The notes below the pieces were generated by a model. That model was not told where the DNA came from, ran no database searches, and saw only the letters and a program-made list of their open reading frames with translations. From positions 930,001 to 994,000 of the forward strand of contig NZ_JABWGO010000002.1 of assembly GCF_013363995.1 (NCBI RefSeq): a stretch of 64,000 nucleotides of DNA, read 5' to 3'. Position 1 is the first letter of the stretch. The number at the start of each line of letters is the position of its first letter. The stretch comes from Nonomuraea rhodomycinica (lineage in GTDB: Bacteria; Actinomycetota; Actinomycetes; Streptosporangiales; Streptosporangiaceae). Shown here in pieces: positions 25,218-33,700 of this stretch. The position numbers and the translations under genes are program-made.

Positions 25218-26270
25218 GTGAACCTCGACGAGTTGCTCAAGGAGTATTCCGAGCTGGAGCTGCGGCTCGCCGACCCCGCCGTGCACGCCGACCAGCACCA
25301 GGCCCGCACCCTCGGCAGGCGCTACTCCCAGCTCACGCCCATCGTCGCCACCTACCGCGAGCTGGAGTCGGCGCGCGACGACCTGGGCACGGCCAAGGAG
25401 CTCGCCAGCGAGGACGAGACGTTCGCGGCCGAGGCCGCCGAGCTGGAGGAGCGCATCCCCCAGCTGGAGGAGCGCCTCAAGCACCTGCTGATCCCGCGCG
25501 ATCCCAACGATGACAAGGACATCATCATGGAGATCAAGGCGGGCGAGGGGGGCGAGGAGTCCGCGCTGTTCGCCGGCGACCTGCTGCGCATGTACCTCCG
25601 CTACGCCGAGCGGCTCGGCTGGAAGACCGAGATCATCGACACCCAGCCCTCCGACCTCGGCGGCTACAAGGACGTCACGGTCGGCATCCGGGCCAAGGGC
25701 GACGAAGGCGTGTGGTCCAGGCTCAAGTACGAGGGCGGCGTCCACCGCGTGCAGCGGGTTCCCGTCACCGAGTCGCAGGGCCGCATCCACACCAGCGCCG
25801 CGGGCGTGCTCGTCTACCCGGAGGCCGAGGAGGTCGACGTCCACATCGACCCCAACGACCTGCGGATCGACGTCTACCGCTCCAGCGGCCCCGGCGGCCA
25901 GAGCGTCAACACCACCGACTCCGCCGTCCGCATCACCCACCTGCCCACCGGCGTGGTGGTCTCCTGCCAGAACGAGAAGAGCCAGCTCCAGAACAAGGAG
26001 TCGGCGCTGCGCATCCTGCGCGCCCGGCTGCTGGCCATCGCCCAGGAGGAGGCCGACGCCGCGGCGCAGGCCGAGCGCAAGTCGCAGGTCCGCACCGTCG
26101 ACCGCTCCGAGCGCATCCGCACCTACAACTTCCCCGAGAACCGCATCTCCGACCACCGCGTCGGCTTCAAGGCGTATAACCTCGACCAGGTCCTCGACGG
26201 CGAGCTCAACGCCGTCACCCAGGCACTCATCGACGCCGAGATGGCGGAGAAGCTCGCACAACACTCATGA
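25218..26270 (+). CDS. prfA: Peptide chain release factor 1
   Basis: The 350-residue protein starts with GTG after AGAAGGA. The catalytic GGQ tripeptide is at residues 226-228 in [11 protein letters not shown], and [14 protein letters not shown] near residue 180 holds the stop-codon recognition loop of RF1. It reads UAA and UAG and releases the peptide on the ribosome. It overlaps prmC, whose product methylates this very GGQ glutamine, by ATGA, so the enzyme and its substrate are translationally coupled. Confidence 0.97.
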   Translation: MNLDELLKEYSELELRLADPAVHADQHQARTLGRRYSQLTPIVATYRELESARDDLGTAKELASEDETFAAEAAELEERIPQLEERLKHLLIPRDPNDDKDIIMEIKAGEGGEESALFAGDLLRMYLRYAERLGWKTEIIDTQPSDLGGYKDVTVGIRAKGDEGVWSRLKYEGGVHRVQRVPVTESQGRIHTSAAGVLVYPEAEEVDVHIDPNDLRIDVYRSSGPGGQSVNTTDSAVRITHLPTGVVVSCQNEKSQLQNKESALRILRARLLAIAQEEADAAAQAERKSQVRTVDRSERIRTYNFPENRISDHRVGFKAYNLDQVLDGELNAVTQALIDAEMAEKLAQHS

Positions 26271-27130
26271 CATTTCTGCTGGACGAAATCGCGCTCGCCA
26301 CCGCCCGGCTGGCCGAGGCAGGTGTGCCCTCGCCGCGCACCGACGCGGAGGAGATCGCGGCATTCGTTCACGGCGTGCGCAGGAGCGAGCTGCACACGGT
26401 CAAGGACGCCGACTTCGACGCCCTGTTCTGGGAGGGCATCGCCCGCCGCGAGGCACGTGAGCCGCTGCAGCACATCACCGGCCACGCCTACTTCCGCTAC
26501 CTGGAGCTCAAGGTGGGGCCCGGCGTGTTCGTGCCGCGGCCCGAGACCGAGGTCATGGCCGGCTGGGCGATCGACACGCTGCGCGCCATGGACGTCGCCG
26601 CGCCCCTGGTCGTCGACCTCGGCACCGGCTCCGGAGCGATCGCGCTGTCGATCGCCCAGGAGGTCGCGCTGAGCGAGGTCCACGCGGTCGAGGTCGATCC
26701 CGACGCGTACGGCTGGGCCAAGCGCAACATCACCGAGCACGGCCAGGGCCGCGTCCACCTGCACCCGGAGGACCTCGCCGAGGCGCTTCCCGAGCTCAAC
26801 GGCAAGGTCGACCTGGTCATCTCCAACCCGCCCTACATCCCGCCCGGCGCGGTCCCGCGCGACCCCGAGGTGCGCGACTACGACCCCTCGCGGGCGCTGT
26901 ACGGCACCGGCGACGACGGCCTCGGCGAGGTGCGTGCCGTCGAGCGCACGGCCCGGAGGCTGCTGCGCCCCGGCGGCTGGGTGGCCGTCGAGCACGCCGA
27001 CGAGCAGGGCAGCGCCGTCTACCTGACGTTCCCCGAGGATCACGGCTGGCGCGACGTCCGCCTGCGCCAGGACCTGACCCGCAGGGACCGCTTCGTCACC
27101 GCGCGGCTCGGCCAGGACGAACCTGACTAG
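26267..27130 (+). CDS. prmC: Release factor glutamine methyltransferase
   Basis: The 287-residue SAM-dependent enzyme has the glycine-rich SAM loop [14 protein letters not shown] and the catalytic NPPY motif at residues 187-190, followed by [17 protein letters not shown]. The N-terminal helical substrate-binding domain ([19 protein letters not shown]) is present. It N5-methylates the glutamine of the GGQ motif in release factors. It is coupled to prfA by ATGA. The stop lies in a run of three GACTAG units that precede tsaC. Confidence 0.96.
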   Translation: MTFLLDEIALATARLAEAGVPSPRTDAEEIAAFVHGVRRSELHTVKDADFDALFWEGIARREAREPLQHITGHAYFRYLELKVGPGVFVPRPETEVMAGWAIDTLRAMDVAAPLVVDLGTGSGAIALSIAQEVALSEVHAVEVDPDAYGWAKRNITEHGQGRVHLHPEDLAEALPELNGKVDLVISNPPYIPPGAVPRDPEVRDYDPSRALYGTGDDGLGEVRAVERTARRLLRPGGWVAVEHADEQGSAVYLTFPEDHGWRDVRLRQDLTRRDRFVTARLGQDEPD

Positions 27131-27152
27131 CCCGACCGACTAGCTGACTAGG

Positions 27153-27809
27153 ATGCACGCCGTGGCAACAACCTTTGACTGCACGGACCTCGAACAGCGC
27201 GCCGAGGGCCTGACCGAGGCCGCCGCCGCGGTGCGCCGCGGCGACCTGGTGGTGCTTCCGACCGACACCGTCTACGGCATCGGCGCCGACGCGTTCACGC
27301 CGGCGGCCGTCACGGCGCTGCTGGAGGCCAAGGGGCGGGGCCGCGACATGCCGCCGCCCGTCCTCGTCGGCACCGTCCGCGCCGCCGGTGCGCTCGTCGA
27401 GGACCTGGGGCCGTACGGGCAGGACCTCATCGACGCCTTCTGGCCGGGGCCGCTCACCATCGTCTGCAAGGCCAACCGGGCCCTGTCGTGGGACCTCGGC
27501 GACACCAAGGGCACGGTCGCGATCCGCATGCCGCTCCACCCGGTGGCGCTCGACCTGCTCAAGGAGACCGGGCCGATGGCCGTCTCCAGCGCCAACCGCT
27601 CGGGCGCGCCCGCCGCCGTCACCGCCGCCGAGGCCGAGGCGCAGCTCGGCGACTCCGTCTCCGTCTACCTCGACGGCGGCAAGACCACCGACAACACGCC
27701 CTCCACCATCCTCGACCTCACCACCGCGGTGCCGCGGCTGCTGAGGCGCGGGGCGATCCCCGTGGAGAAGCTGCGCGGCATCATCGGGTACGTCGCCACC
27801 GACGACTGA
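27153..27809 (+). CDS. tsaC: L-threonylcarbamoyladenylate synthase (Sua5/YrdC family)
   Basis: The 218-residue YrdC-domain protein makes threonylcarbamoyl-AMP for the t6A37 modification of tRNA. Signature segments are LVVLPTDTVYGIGADAF, the basic KGRGRDMPPPVLVG loop, VAIRMPLHP and MAVSSANRSGAPA. It lacks the C-terminal Sua5 domain. Start is ATG 27153; a GTG three codons later is possible. It follows prmC by 22 bases, the standard actinobacterial order, and a 15-bp in-frame tandem duplication repeats its stop codon. Confidence 0.93.
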   Translation: MHAVATTFDCTDLEQRAEGLTEAAAAVRRGDLVVLPTDTVYGIGADAFTPAAVTALLEAKGRGRDMPPPVLVGTVRAAGALVEDLGPYGQDLIDAFWPGPLTIVCKANRALSWDLGDTKGTVAIRMPLHPVALDLLKETGPMAVSSANRSGAPAAVTAAEAEAQLGDSVSVYLDGGKTTDNTPSTILDLTTAVPRLLRRGAIPVEKLRGIIGYVATDD

Positions 27810-27829
27810 CGTATCGACGACTGACGTAT
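27800..27829 (+). repeat. 15-bp tandem duplication repeating the tsaC stop
   Basis: CGACGACTGACGTAT occurs at 27800-27814 and again at 27815-27829. Being 15 bases long, it places a second TGA in frame five codons after the first. Confidence 0.85.
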
Positions 27830-27913
27830 ACCGTCTGCTTATCCCGGCTGCGGTCGCGGCCCGCCTGCGCCTACGGTGACTTCCGGAGCGGCCACGACGT
27901 CCGGGAGCAGCCC

Positions 27914-30442
27914 ATGGGCAAGTTCGACGGCATGGACCCTGAGCTGGTCCGTGACCTGCTGGCCGAGGTCGGGCGCGCGTCCGCCCAGCTGCGCGCCGCC
28001 GAGGCGCGGGTCGCCCAGGTGATGACCAGGGCCGGTCTGCCGACGCGCGCCGCGCACCGGCCCAGCCAGGTCGCCGACGCCGCGGACACCATGGTGAAGG
28101 ACGTCCGGGTACGGCTCGGGCTGCTGGAGAAACGCGCCGCCGAGCCCCGCGACCACGGCCCCTCGGTGGGCGCCGACGCCAAGGACGACACCCCCAAGAA
28201 GGCCGACGAGCACAAACCCACCCGGGATGACGGCCGCGACGAGGCCAGGACCGGCGACGACCACAAGAAGACGGACGACCACAAGAAGCCCGACGAGCCC
28301 AAGAAGGACGACGAGCCCAAGAAGGACGACGAGCCGCGGAAGGGCGACGAGCCGAGGAAGGCCGAGGACGACAAGAAGGGGCAGGACGCCAAGAAGTCCG
28401 ACGAACACAAGCCCACCAAGCCGGACGCCAAGCCTGACGACGAACACAAGCCCACCAAGCCGGACGCCAAGCCCGACGACGATCGGAAGCCCGCTCGGGA
28501 GGACGGTCGCGACGACGCCAGGACCGGCGACCAGGACAGACCCGCCAGGGACGACGGCCGGGACGACGCCAGGACCGGCGACCAGGACAGACCCGCGAGG
28601 GACGACGGCCGGGACGACGGTGGGTCCTGCAAGGACGGCGACGACACCCGCACTGGCGGTGACACGCGTACAGGTGACGACAGGGGCACCCGTGACGACA
28701 CCCGCGTGGGTGGTGACACCCGCACGGGCGACGACACGGGGGCACGTGATGACTCCCGCGTAGGTGACGACACAGGCTCCCGCGATGACACCGGCACCCG
28801 GGACGACACCTGTACTCGTGACGACTCCCGCGTTGGCGGTGACACCCGCACAGGCGACGACACAGGGGCACGTGACGACGTCGGCACCCGGGACGACGCC
28901 GGCACCCGGGACGACGCCGGCACTCGCGGCGACACCGACACCGGGGACGGCACGGGGACTGGCGACGACACGGGCACTCAGGACGAGCCGAAGGACGACG
29001 ATCTGGGCAGCAGGCGCGATCGCGGCGCCGAGTCCGGCGCCGACTCGTCCGGCCTCACCCCCGCGGACCCCATCGGCGCCCCCGACCCCATAGGCGACCG
29101 CGCCGACCCCATCACTCCCGCGGATCCGACGACCCCGGCGGACCCGGCGACTCCCGCCACCCCGGCCGATCCCGCGACCCCGGCGGACCCCGCCTCCCCG
29201 ACGGACCCCGCCTCCCCGGACGACCGCGTCGACACCCCCGCCAAGGACCATCCGGACGACCTCGACCCGCAGAAGCCGCGCGTGGTGGTCGTGGACGGTG
29301 TGAAGGTCCTCCAGGTGCCCATCGACCCGCCCACGGCCACGCAGATCAGCAACATCCTCGACAATCTCGACAAGGTCCAGCCCATCGAGATGCCCACCCC
29401 CGCAGGCGACGCCCAGCCCGCGACCCCGGCCACCCCCATCGGCGCCGCCCCCGCCGACGGCGGGTCCGTCAGCGGTGTTCACCCGGTACACCCGATCGGT
29501 ACGGTGCCTTCGGGCGACCCGGCGATCGGCGGTGCCCATCCGGTGCATCCGATCGGCACGGCGCCCGCCGACGCGACGCCGATCGGTGGCGCCCACCCCG
29601 TTCACCCCATCGACGCGACGCCTGGGAGCGGCGCCCATCCGGCCCAGCCGATCGACACGACCCCCGGCCACGCGGACGGCACGGGAACGGACCGTACGAC
29701 GGGCACCACACCTGGTCAGGTGGACGGCACCGGCACCGACACGGGCTGCGCGGACACCACCACACCACGAGACGCGGACGGCACGACACCCGACCGCGAC
29801 ACGACACCCGACCGCGACACGACACCCGACCGCACCGCCCCCGACCGCGACACCATCCCCGACCGGGACACCATCCCCGACCGCGACACCACTCCAGGAC
29901 GTGGCGACACCGCCCCCGACCGCGGCGACGCCACGCAACCCCGCGACAACGGAATCGTGCGTGACACCACCCCCGACCGTGACACCACGCCAGGTCAGGG
30001 CGCCCCGGTGGTCATCGACCCCACGGCCCCCGCGTCATCCGGTAGCTCGGGGGCCGCGGGCACCTCCGGCACCACGGGTCAACCGCTCACCCCGAGCGGC
30101 GCGCCTCAGGTCGTGTCCGCCTCCGCGGGGCCTCTCGACCTCGGCGACCTACGCGCCCTCCTCGACCAGATCCCCACACCGGACCACAGCACCACCACAC
30201 CAGACCAGGTCGCCACAGCCGACCGGCCCGGACTCCCGGACGGCGGCCCGGACGCCGACCGCCTCACCGCCACCGGCGACCAGCCCGCCACCGACCTCCG
30301 GAGCGGCCACGACGGGACGACGACGCACCCGACGTCCCCGACGCATCACCAAGGCCACCACGACGGTCAGCACGACGGTCAGCACGACGGCCACCACGGC
30401 GGTCACCACGACGGCCCCGGCACCCGGTACAGGAGCGTCTGA
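27914..30442 (+). CDS. Very large disordered repeat protein with N-terminal helical domain
   Basis: The 842-residue protein has one ordered N-terminal helical domain (about 1-78, MGKFDGMDPELVRDLLAEVG). Next come a Lys/Asp/Glu/Pro block (about 85-200), Asp-Asp-Thr-Arg-Thr-Gly repeats (about 200-360) and PADPTTPADP repeats. A short conserved-looking island lies near 455-496 (VVVVDGVKVLQVPIDPPTAT). HPVHPIG repeats (about 521-582), TPDRDTTPDRD repeats (about 624-692) and a His/Gly/Asp-rich tail (about 811-836) follow. No signal peptide or membrane helix is present. The N-domain resembles small helical modules seen beside type VII secretion-like proteins, but I cannot name a family. It overlaps the next gene by one base (TGATG). 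It sits between tsaC and wecA, normally close together. Confidence 0.75.
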   Translation: MGKFDGMDPELVRDLLAEVGRASAQLRAAEARVAQVMTRAGLPTRAAHRPSQVADAADTMVKDVRVRLGLLEKRAAEPRDHGPSVGADAKDDTPKKADEHKPTRDDGRDEARTGDDHKKTDDHKKPDEPKKDDEPKKDDEPRKGDEPRKAEDDKKGQDAKKSDEHKPTKPDAKPDDEHKPTKPDAKPDDDRKPAREDGRDDARTGDQDRPARDDGRDDARTGDQDRPARDDGRDDGGSCKDGDDTRTGGDTRTGDDRGTRDDTRVGGDTRTGDDTGARDDSRVGDDTGSRDDTGTRDDTCTRDDSRVGGDTRTGDDTGARDDVGTRDDAGTRDDAGTRGDTDTGDGTGTGDDTGTQDEPKDDDLGSRRDRGAESGADSSGLTPADPIGAPDPIGDRADPITPADPTTPADPATPATPADPATPADPASPTDPASPDDRVDTPAKDHPDDLDPQKPRVVVVDGVKVLQVPIDPPTATQISNILDNLDKVQPIEMPTPAGDAQPATPATPIGAAPADGGSVSGVHPVHPIGTVPSGDPAIGGAHPVHPIGTAPADATPIGGAHPVHPIDATPGSGAHPAQPIDTTPGHADGTGTDRTTGTTPGQVDGTGTDTGCADTTTPRDADGTTPDRDTTPDRDTTPDRTAPDRDTIPDRDTIPDRDTTPGRGDTAPDRGDATQPRDNGIVRDTTPDRDTTPGQGAPVVIDPTAPASSGSSGAAGTSGTTGQPLTPSGAPQVVSASAGPLDLGDLRALLDQIPTPDHSTTTPDQVATADRPGLPDGGPDADRLTATGDQPATDLRSGHDGTTTHPTSPTHHQGHHDGQHDGQHDGHHGGHHDGPGTRYRSV

Positions 30443-30822
30443 TGGCATTCGCCGACCCGCCCGCCCCCCAGCCGATGCGCCCCGGCGAGACCCCGCCCGT
30501 GACGGGCGGCACCAACCCGCTGGACGTCCAGCCCAGGGCCTGGGAGTTCAACCCGGAGTACCAGCGCCTCGTGACCGCCTGGCAGACCGTCCACCCCCTC
30601 CTGGAGGAGCTCACCAAGGCCCTCGACAAGGCCTACACGCTCGCCAGAAGCCCGCAGACGTGGGACGCCCCCGTGGGGTCCAGGTACGTCGAGGACATCG
30701 CCGAGTGGCGCTCCAGGCTCGCCCAGTACCGCCAGGCGGTGCTCACCTCGATCAGCGACGAGGCCGCCGACACGCCCCGCTGGATCCCCAGTTCGGCGGG
30801 CGCGCCCCACGCCTTCTCCTGA
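30442..30822 (+). CDS. Small helical protein, partner of the repeat protein
   Basis: The 126-residue protein has a Pro-rich N-terminus (residues 1-30) followed by helices containing TWDAPVGSRYVEDIAEWRSRLAQYRQAVLTSI. This W-x(3)-G-containing helical hairpin recalls WXG100-related or ESX-associated proteins, though the exact W-X-G motif is absent. Its start shares the A of the upstream stop (TGATG), so both products are made in a fixed ratio. Function unknown; a complex with the N-terminal helical domain of the repeat protein is a reasonable guess. Confidence 0.68.
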   Translation: MAFADPPAPQPMRPGETPPVTGGTNPLDVQPRAWEFNPEYQRLVTAWQTVHPLLEELTKALDKAYTLARSPQTWDAPVGSRYVEDIAEWRSRLAQYRQAVLTSISDEAADTPRWIPSSAGAPHAFS

Positions 30823-31185
30823 CGAAGCCCGGCGAAGCCTGATGACGGCCGACGAGCCGACGACGGCCGACGAAGGCCGACGGGGGCCGGCACGGCGGGG
30901 GAGCACGCTCGACGGCGACGCCGTCCCGTAGGCTCCGGAGCCTACGGCCGTGACTCCGGGCGGTGCGCGCCGGCCCGCCGTAAGCACGCCCGGCGGAGCC
31001 GGAGGAGCCCGAAGGGGAGCGGCGCGGCGGTGGCCGAGGTGGTGCGGCGTCCCGGGCCCGTGGGGCGGGTTCGCGAGCGCGCATCGGCGCCCCTGACCAT
31101 CCATCCGCCATATCTCAGCGAATATTAAGCCGGTCTGTGTCGTTTTCCGGTCACAGCGGTCCGGCGCATCCGCGAAACTAGGATC
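30823..31185. other. Intergenic region before wecA with an 18-bp perfect palindrome
   Basis: The 363 bases have no convincing ORF. GTAGGCTCCGGAGCCTAC at 30928-30945 is a perfect 18-bp palindrome, and the first 70 bases are GACGA/GCCGACGA-type short repeats. An AT-richer segment at 31107-31160 probably carries the wecA promoter; no clear -35/-10 pair is seen. Confidence 0.5.
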
Positions 31186-32457
31186 GTGCGCGAATACCTG
31201 TTCATGGCGCTCATAGCGGCTGCGGTGACGTACCTCCTCGTCCCGCTGGTGCGCCGCTTCGCCATCCGCATCGGGGCCGCTCCGGAGATCCGGGAGCGGG
31301 ACGTGCACACCACGCCGACCCCCCGGCTGGGGGGTCTGGCGATGTACGGCGGGCTGGTCGCGGGGCTGCTGGTGGCCAGCGAGCTGGCCCATACCGGTCA
31401 GGCGCTCAACGAGGCCGAGGGCCGTCCGGTGATGGCCCTGATCATCGCGGGCGGCCTCATCACCGTCACGGGCTTCCTGGACGACTGGTGGGGCATGGAC
31501 CCCTTCATCAAGCTGGCCGGCCAGATCGCCGCCGCGGGTGTCCTCGTCTACTTCGACCTGCGGCTCGTCTACATCCCGCTGCCCAAGGACTGGGGCGGCT
31601 CCACCAGCCTCGACTACACCCTGAGCACGATCATCACCATCATGGTGGTGGTCGTCACGATCAACGCGGTCAACTTCGTCGACGGCCTCGACGGCCTGGC
31701 CGCGGGCATCGTGTGCATCGCCGCCATGGCCACCTGGGCCTACTCCATCTTCCTGTCGAAGAGCATCAGCGGCGACAACATCACCACCACGGCCGGCATC
31801 GCCGCCATCCTCATCGGCACCTGCCTCGGCTTCCTGCCGCACAACTTCCATCCGGCGAAGATCTTCATGGGCGACACCGGCGCGATGCTCATCGGCCTGG
31901 TCCTCGCCTCCTCGATCGTCACCGTCACGCCGGTCGACCCGTCCGTCATCGAGGGCATCAACCGCTTCGGCGTGCTCCTCCCGCTGCTGGTCCCGGCGGC
32001 GGTGCTGGTGCTGCCGCTCATCGACCTGATCACCGCGGTCGTGCGGCGCACGTCCTACGGCATGTCGCCGTTCGCGCCCGACCGCGGCCACCTGCACCAC
32101 CGGCTGATGGACATCGGCCACTCGCACCGCCGCTCGGTGCTGATCATGTACGCCTGGGCGTTCCTGTTCGCGTTCGGCCTGGTCGCGATGTCCACGATCG
32201 GTGTGCCGGTCCTCATGTTCCCCGTCGTGATCCTGCTCGCGGTCGGCGTCCTCGTGCTGATGGCCGCGCCCCGCTGGCGGGGGCGGCGCGGCAGCCAGCC
32301 GTCCGACGACGACGGGCCGCCCACCGGCCCCATGCCGCCGATCCTGCCCGAGCCCGGTTCCCATGCCCAGCCCGCGATGCGGCCGGTGCAGGAGCCGCGG
32401 GATCGCGCGAACGCGGAGGGCAGGCGCATCATCCCCACCGCCCCCCGGCATCCCTGA
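31186..32457 (+). CDS. wecA: Polyprenyl-phosphate N-acetylglucosaminyl-1-phosphate transferase (MraY/WecA family)
   Basis: The 423-residue membrane protein has about ten hydrophobic helices and the family motifs: HTTPTPRLGGLAMY, FLDDWWG, NAVNFVDGLDGLAAG and the metal-binding FMGDTGAM, with DRGHLHHRLMDIGHSHRR near residue 300. It moves a GlcNAc-1-phosphate-type sugar onto undecaprenyl or decaprenyl phosphate at the inner membrane face, starting wall teichoic, arabinogalactan-linker or exopolysaccharide synthesis. It starts with GTG beside a weak GGAT. In mycobacteria the homolog (rfe) lies between sua5 and atpI, which supports the call; here 10.6 kb separates it from atpI. Confidence 0.93.
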   Translation: MREYLFMALIAAAVTYLLVPLVRRFAIRIGAAPEIRERDVHTTPTPRLGGLAMYGGLVAGLLVASELAHTGQALNEAEGRPVMALIIAGGLITVTGFLDDWWGMDPFIKLAGQIAAAGVLVYFDLRLVYIPLPKDWGGSTSLDYTLSTIITIMVVVVTINAVNFVDGLDGLAAGIVCIAAMATWAYSIFLSKSISGDNITTTAGIAAILIGTCLGFLPHNFHPAKIFMGDTGAMLIGLVLASSIVTVTPVDPSVIEGINRFGVLLPLLVPAAVLVLPLIDLITAVVRRTSYGMSPFAPDRGHLHHRLMDIGHSHRRSVLIMYAWAFLFAFGLVAMSTIGVPVLMFPVVILLAVGVLVLMAAPRWRGRRGSQPSDDDGPPTGPMPPILPEPGSHAQPAMRPVQEPRDRANAEGRRIIPTAPRHP

Positions 32458-32959
32458 GGCGGCCCGTAAGCCCTTTCCAGCGGCCGAAGGCGACCAAGGG
32501 CGACCGAAAGCCCGACAGGCCGACAGGCCGAAAGACCGAAGGACCGAAGGACCGAAGGCGCCGGTGTGGTGGCCGGCGGTTCCCGATCCATGCGCGGAGT
32601 CGCGCGACGCGGTCCTCGCGGCTCTCCTCCGCCCGGTCGGTCGGGGTGGCGGACGCCCTCGGCATGCCCGGGCGGAAGGCTTCGCGCCCGGGCTTAATGA
32701 TTCTGTAAGAAATGTGGAATTCCCCAGTCGGCGGGGCCCTAATGGCAGGGACGGCTGCGAGGTAATTGACTGATCACTTTGTGTGTATGGACGCTGTGCG
32801 CTGGCTTTGACAGACTCGGAGGCACAACAGGGGATATGCGAAAGCCGGCCAAGAACGTTCGGTGTTTTGGAATGGTGGGTCACCGGGGGGAATTCCCGCG
32901 AGGCGCATCGGGCGTGTCCGCAGCGCCGGCCGCTCGCTACTCGACGGAAAGGATCCGGC
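32458..32959. other. Intergenic region with 8-bp tandem repeats
   Basis: The 502 bases show no coding bias. A tract at about 32512-32558 is built from 8-base units of the CCGACAGG/CCGAAGGA type. The second half is AT-richer and probably carries the promoter of the small secreted gene; TTGACA is at 32809-32814 without a clear -10. Confidence 0.5.
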
Positions 32960-33190
32960 ATGCGTACATTAATGCGTTCGGCGGTTCTGGGTCTCTCGTT
33001 GGCGACTGTCCTGTCCTTGGGGGCCGGCGCCGCGCAAGCGTCCGCGCGGCAGGAGGGGCCGTACTGCCCGGACCAGGCGCCTTGGGCGGGGGTGTGGCAG
33101 GGCTCCGAGGTGCGGGGCGGCCAGTACATCGACCACTACAGGGTGCCGTTCAGGTTCGGCTGGAAATGGGTGGACGTGGTCTGCGACTGA
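32960..33190 (+). CDS. Small secreted protein with two cysteines
   Basis: The 76-residue protein begins MRTLMRSAVLGLSLATVLSL and has a signal peptide ending GAAQASA near residue 28. The mature part is about 48 residues with three Trp-containing segments (WAGVWQGSEV, FGWKWVDVVC) and two cysteines (about residues 36 and 75) that could form one disulfide. AAAGGA precedes the ATG, which decides this start over longer in-frame ones. It lies just outside the RiPP operon beside a winged-helix gene. No family is recognised. Confidence 0.7.
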   Translation: MRTLMRSAVLGLSLATVLSLGAGAAQASARQEGPYCPDQAPWAGVWQGSEVRGGQYIDHYRVPFRFGWKWVDVVCD

Positions 33191-33298
33191 ACGACGCATT
33201 CGTCTGGCGTGCCCCCGCCGGTTCCGGCGGGGGCACGCCGGTCGTCCGGGCAGGACTCACCTTTTCGGTATTCTGAGGCAGAAGGGATCCTGGGATCG

Positions 33299-33610
33299 AT
33301 GCCGCGCAAGCATCCGCGTCTGGAGCTCGACGCCGCAATCCATCCACCTATCCGTTTTTCGCTGGTGGCCGTACTCTCGACGGAGGGCGAGTGCGCATTC
33401 CAGCAGATCTGTCATCGACTGGCCGTCAATGCCGCGACATTGTCGAAGAACGTGGCCTATTTGGAGACGGCCGGCTACGTCGAAGTCCGCAAGGGTTTCG
33501 TGGGGAAGCGGCCCCGCACCTGGCTGTCCCTCACGCCCGCGGGGCTGGAGGCGTTCAACCGGCACACGGCCGCTCTGCGCGCCATCTCGCGCGTCGGCAA
33601 CACCTCATGA
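33299..33610 (+). CDS. Winged-helix transcriptional regulator (MarR/HTH_34-like)
   Basis: The 103-residue protein is a single winged helix: HPPIRFSLVAVLSTEGECAFQ, LAVNAATLSKNVAYLETAGYVEVRKGFVGKRPRTWLSLTPAGLEAF. The GYVEV-KGFVG-RPRTW wing is typical of the PF13601-type dimeric regulators common in actinobacteria. GAAGGGAT lies upstream. It is convergent with the last gene of the RiPP operon, separated by a strong hairpin, so it is a candidate regulator of that cluster, by position only. The recognition helix is complete and no ligand domain is attached. Confidence 0.82.
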   Translation: MPRKHPRLELDAAIHPPIRFSLVAVLSTEGECAFQQICHRLAVNAATLSKNVAYLETAGYVEVRKGFVGKRPRTWLSLTPAGLEAFNRHTAALRAISRVGNTS

Positions 33611-33634
33611 GCTGACCCCGTCGGATCACGGGCG

Positions 33635-33679
33635 GGCGCGTGCCGCGGCGGACGGTACGTCCGCACTGCGGCACGCGCC
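33635..33679. terminator. Strong bidirectional terminator between regulator and RiPP operon
   Basis: GGCGCGTGCCGC (33635-33646) pairs perfectly with GCGGCACGCGCC (33668-33679). The loop contains a second perfect stem, GCGGACG/CGTCCGC (33648-33654 and 33658-33664). The 12+7 bp structure ends both convergent units. Confidence 0.85.
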
Positions 33680-33700
33680 GGCGGTCCGGGAGCACGGCTG

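Noticed and set aside
27839..29938. Long minus-strand frames opposite the repeat protein
   Set aside because: The periodic repeats keep all frames open. The plus-strand frame has the ordered N-domain, a coupled partner gene and the operon direction.
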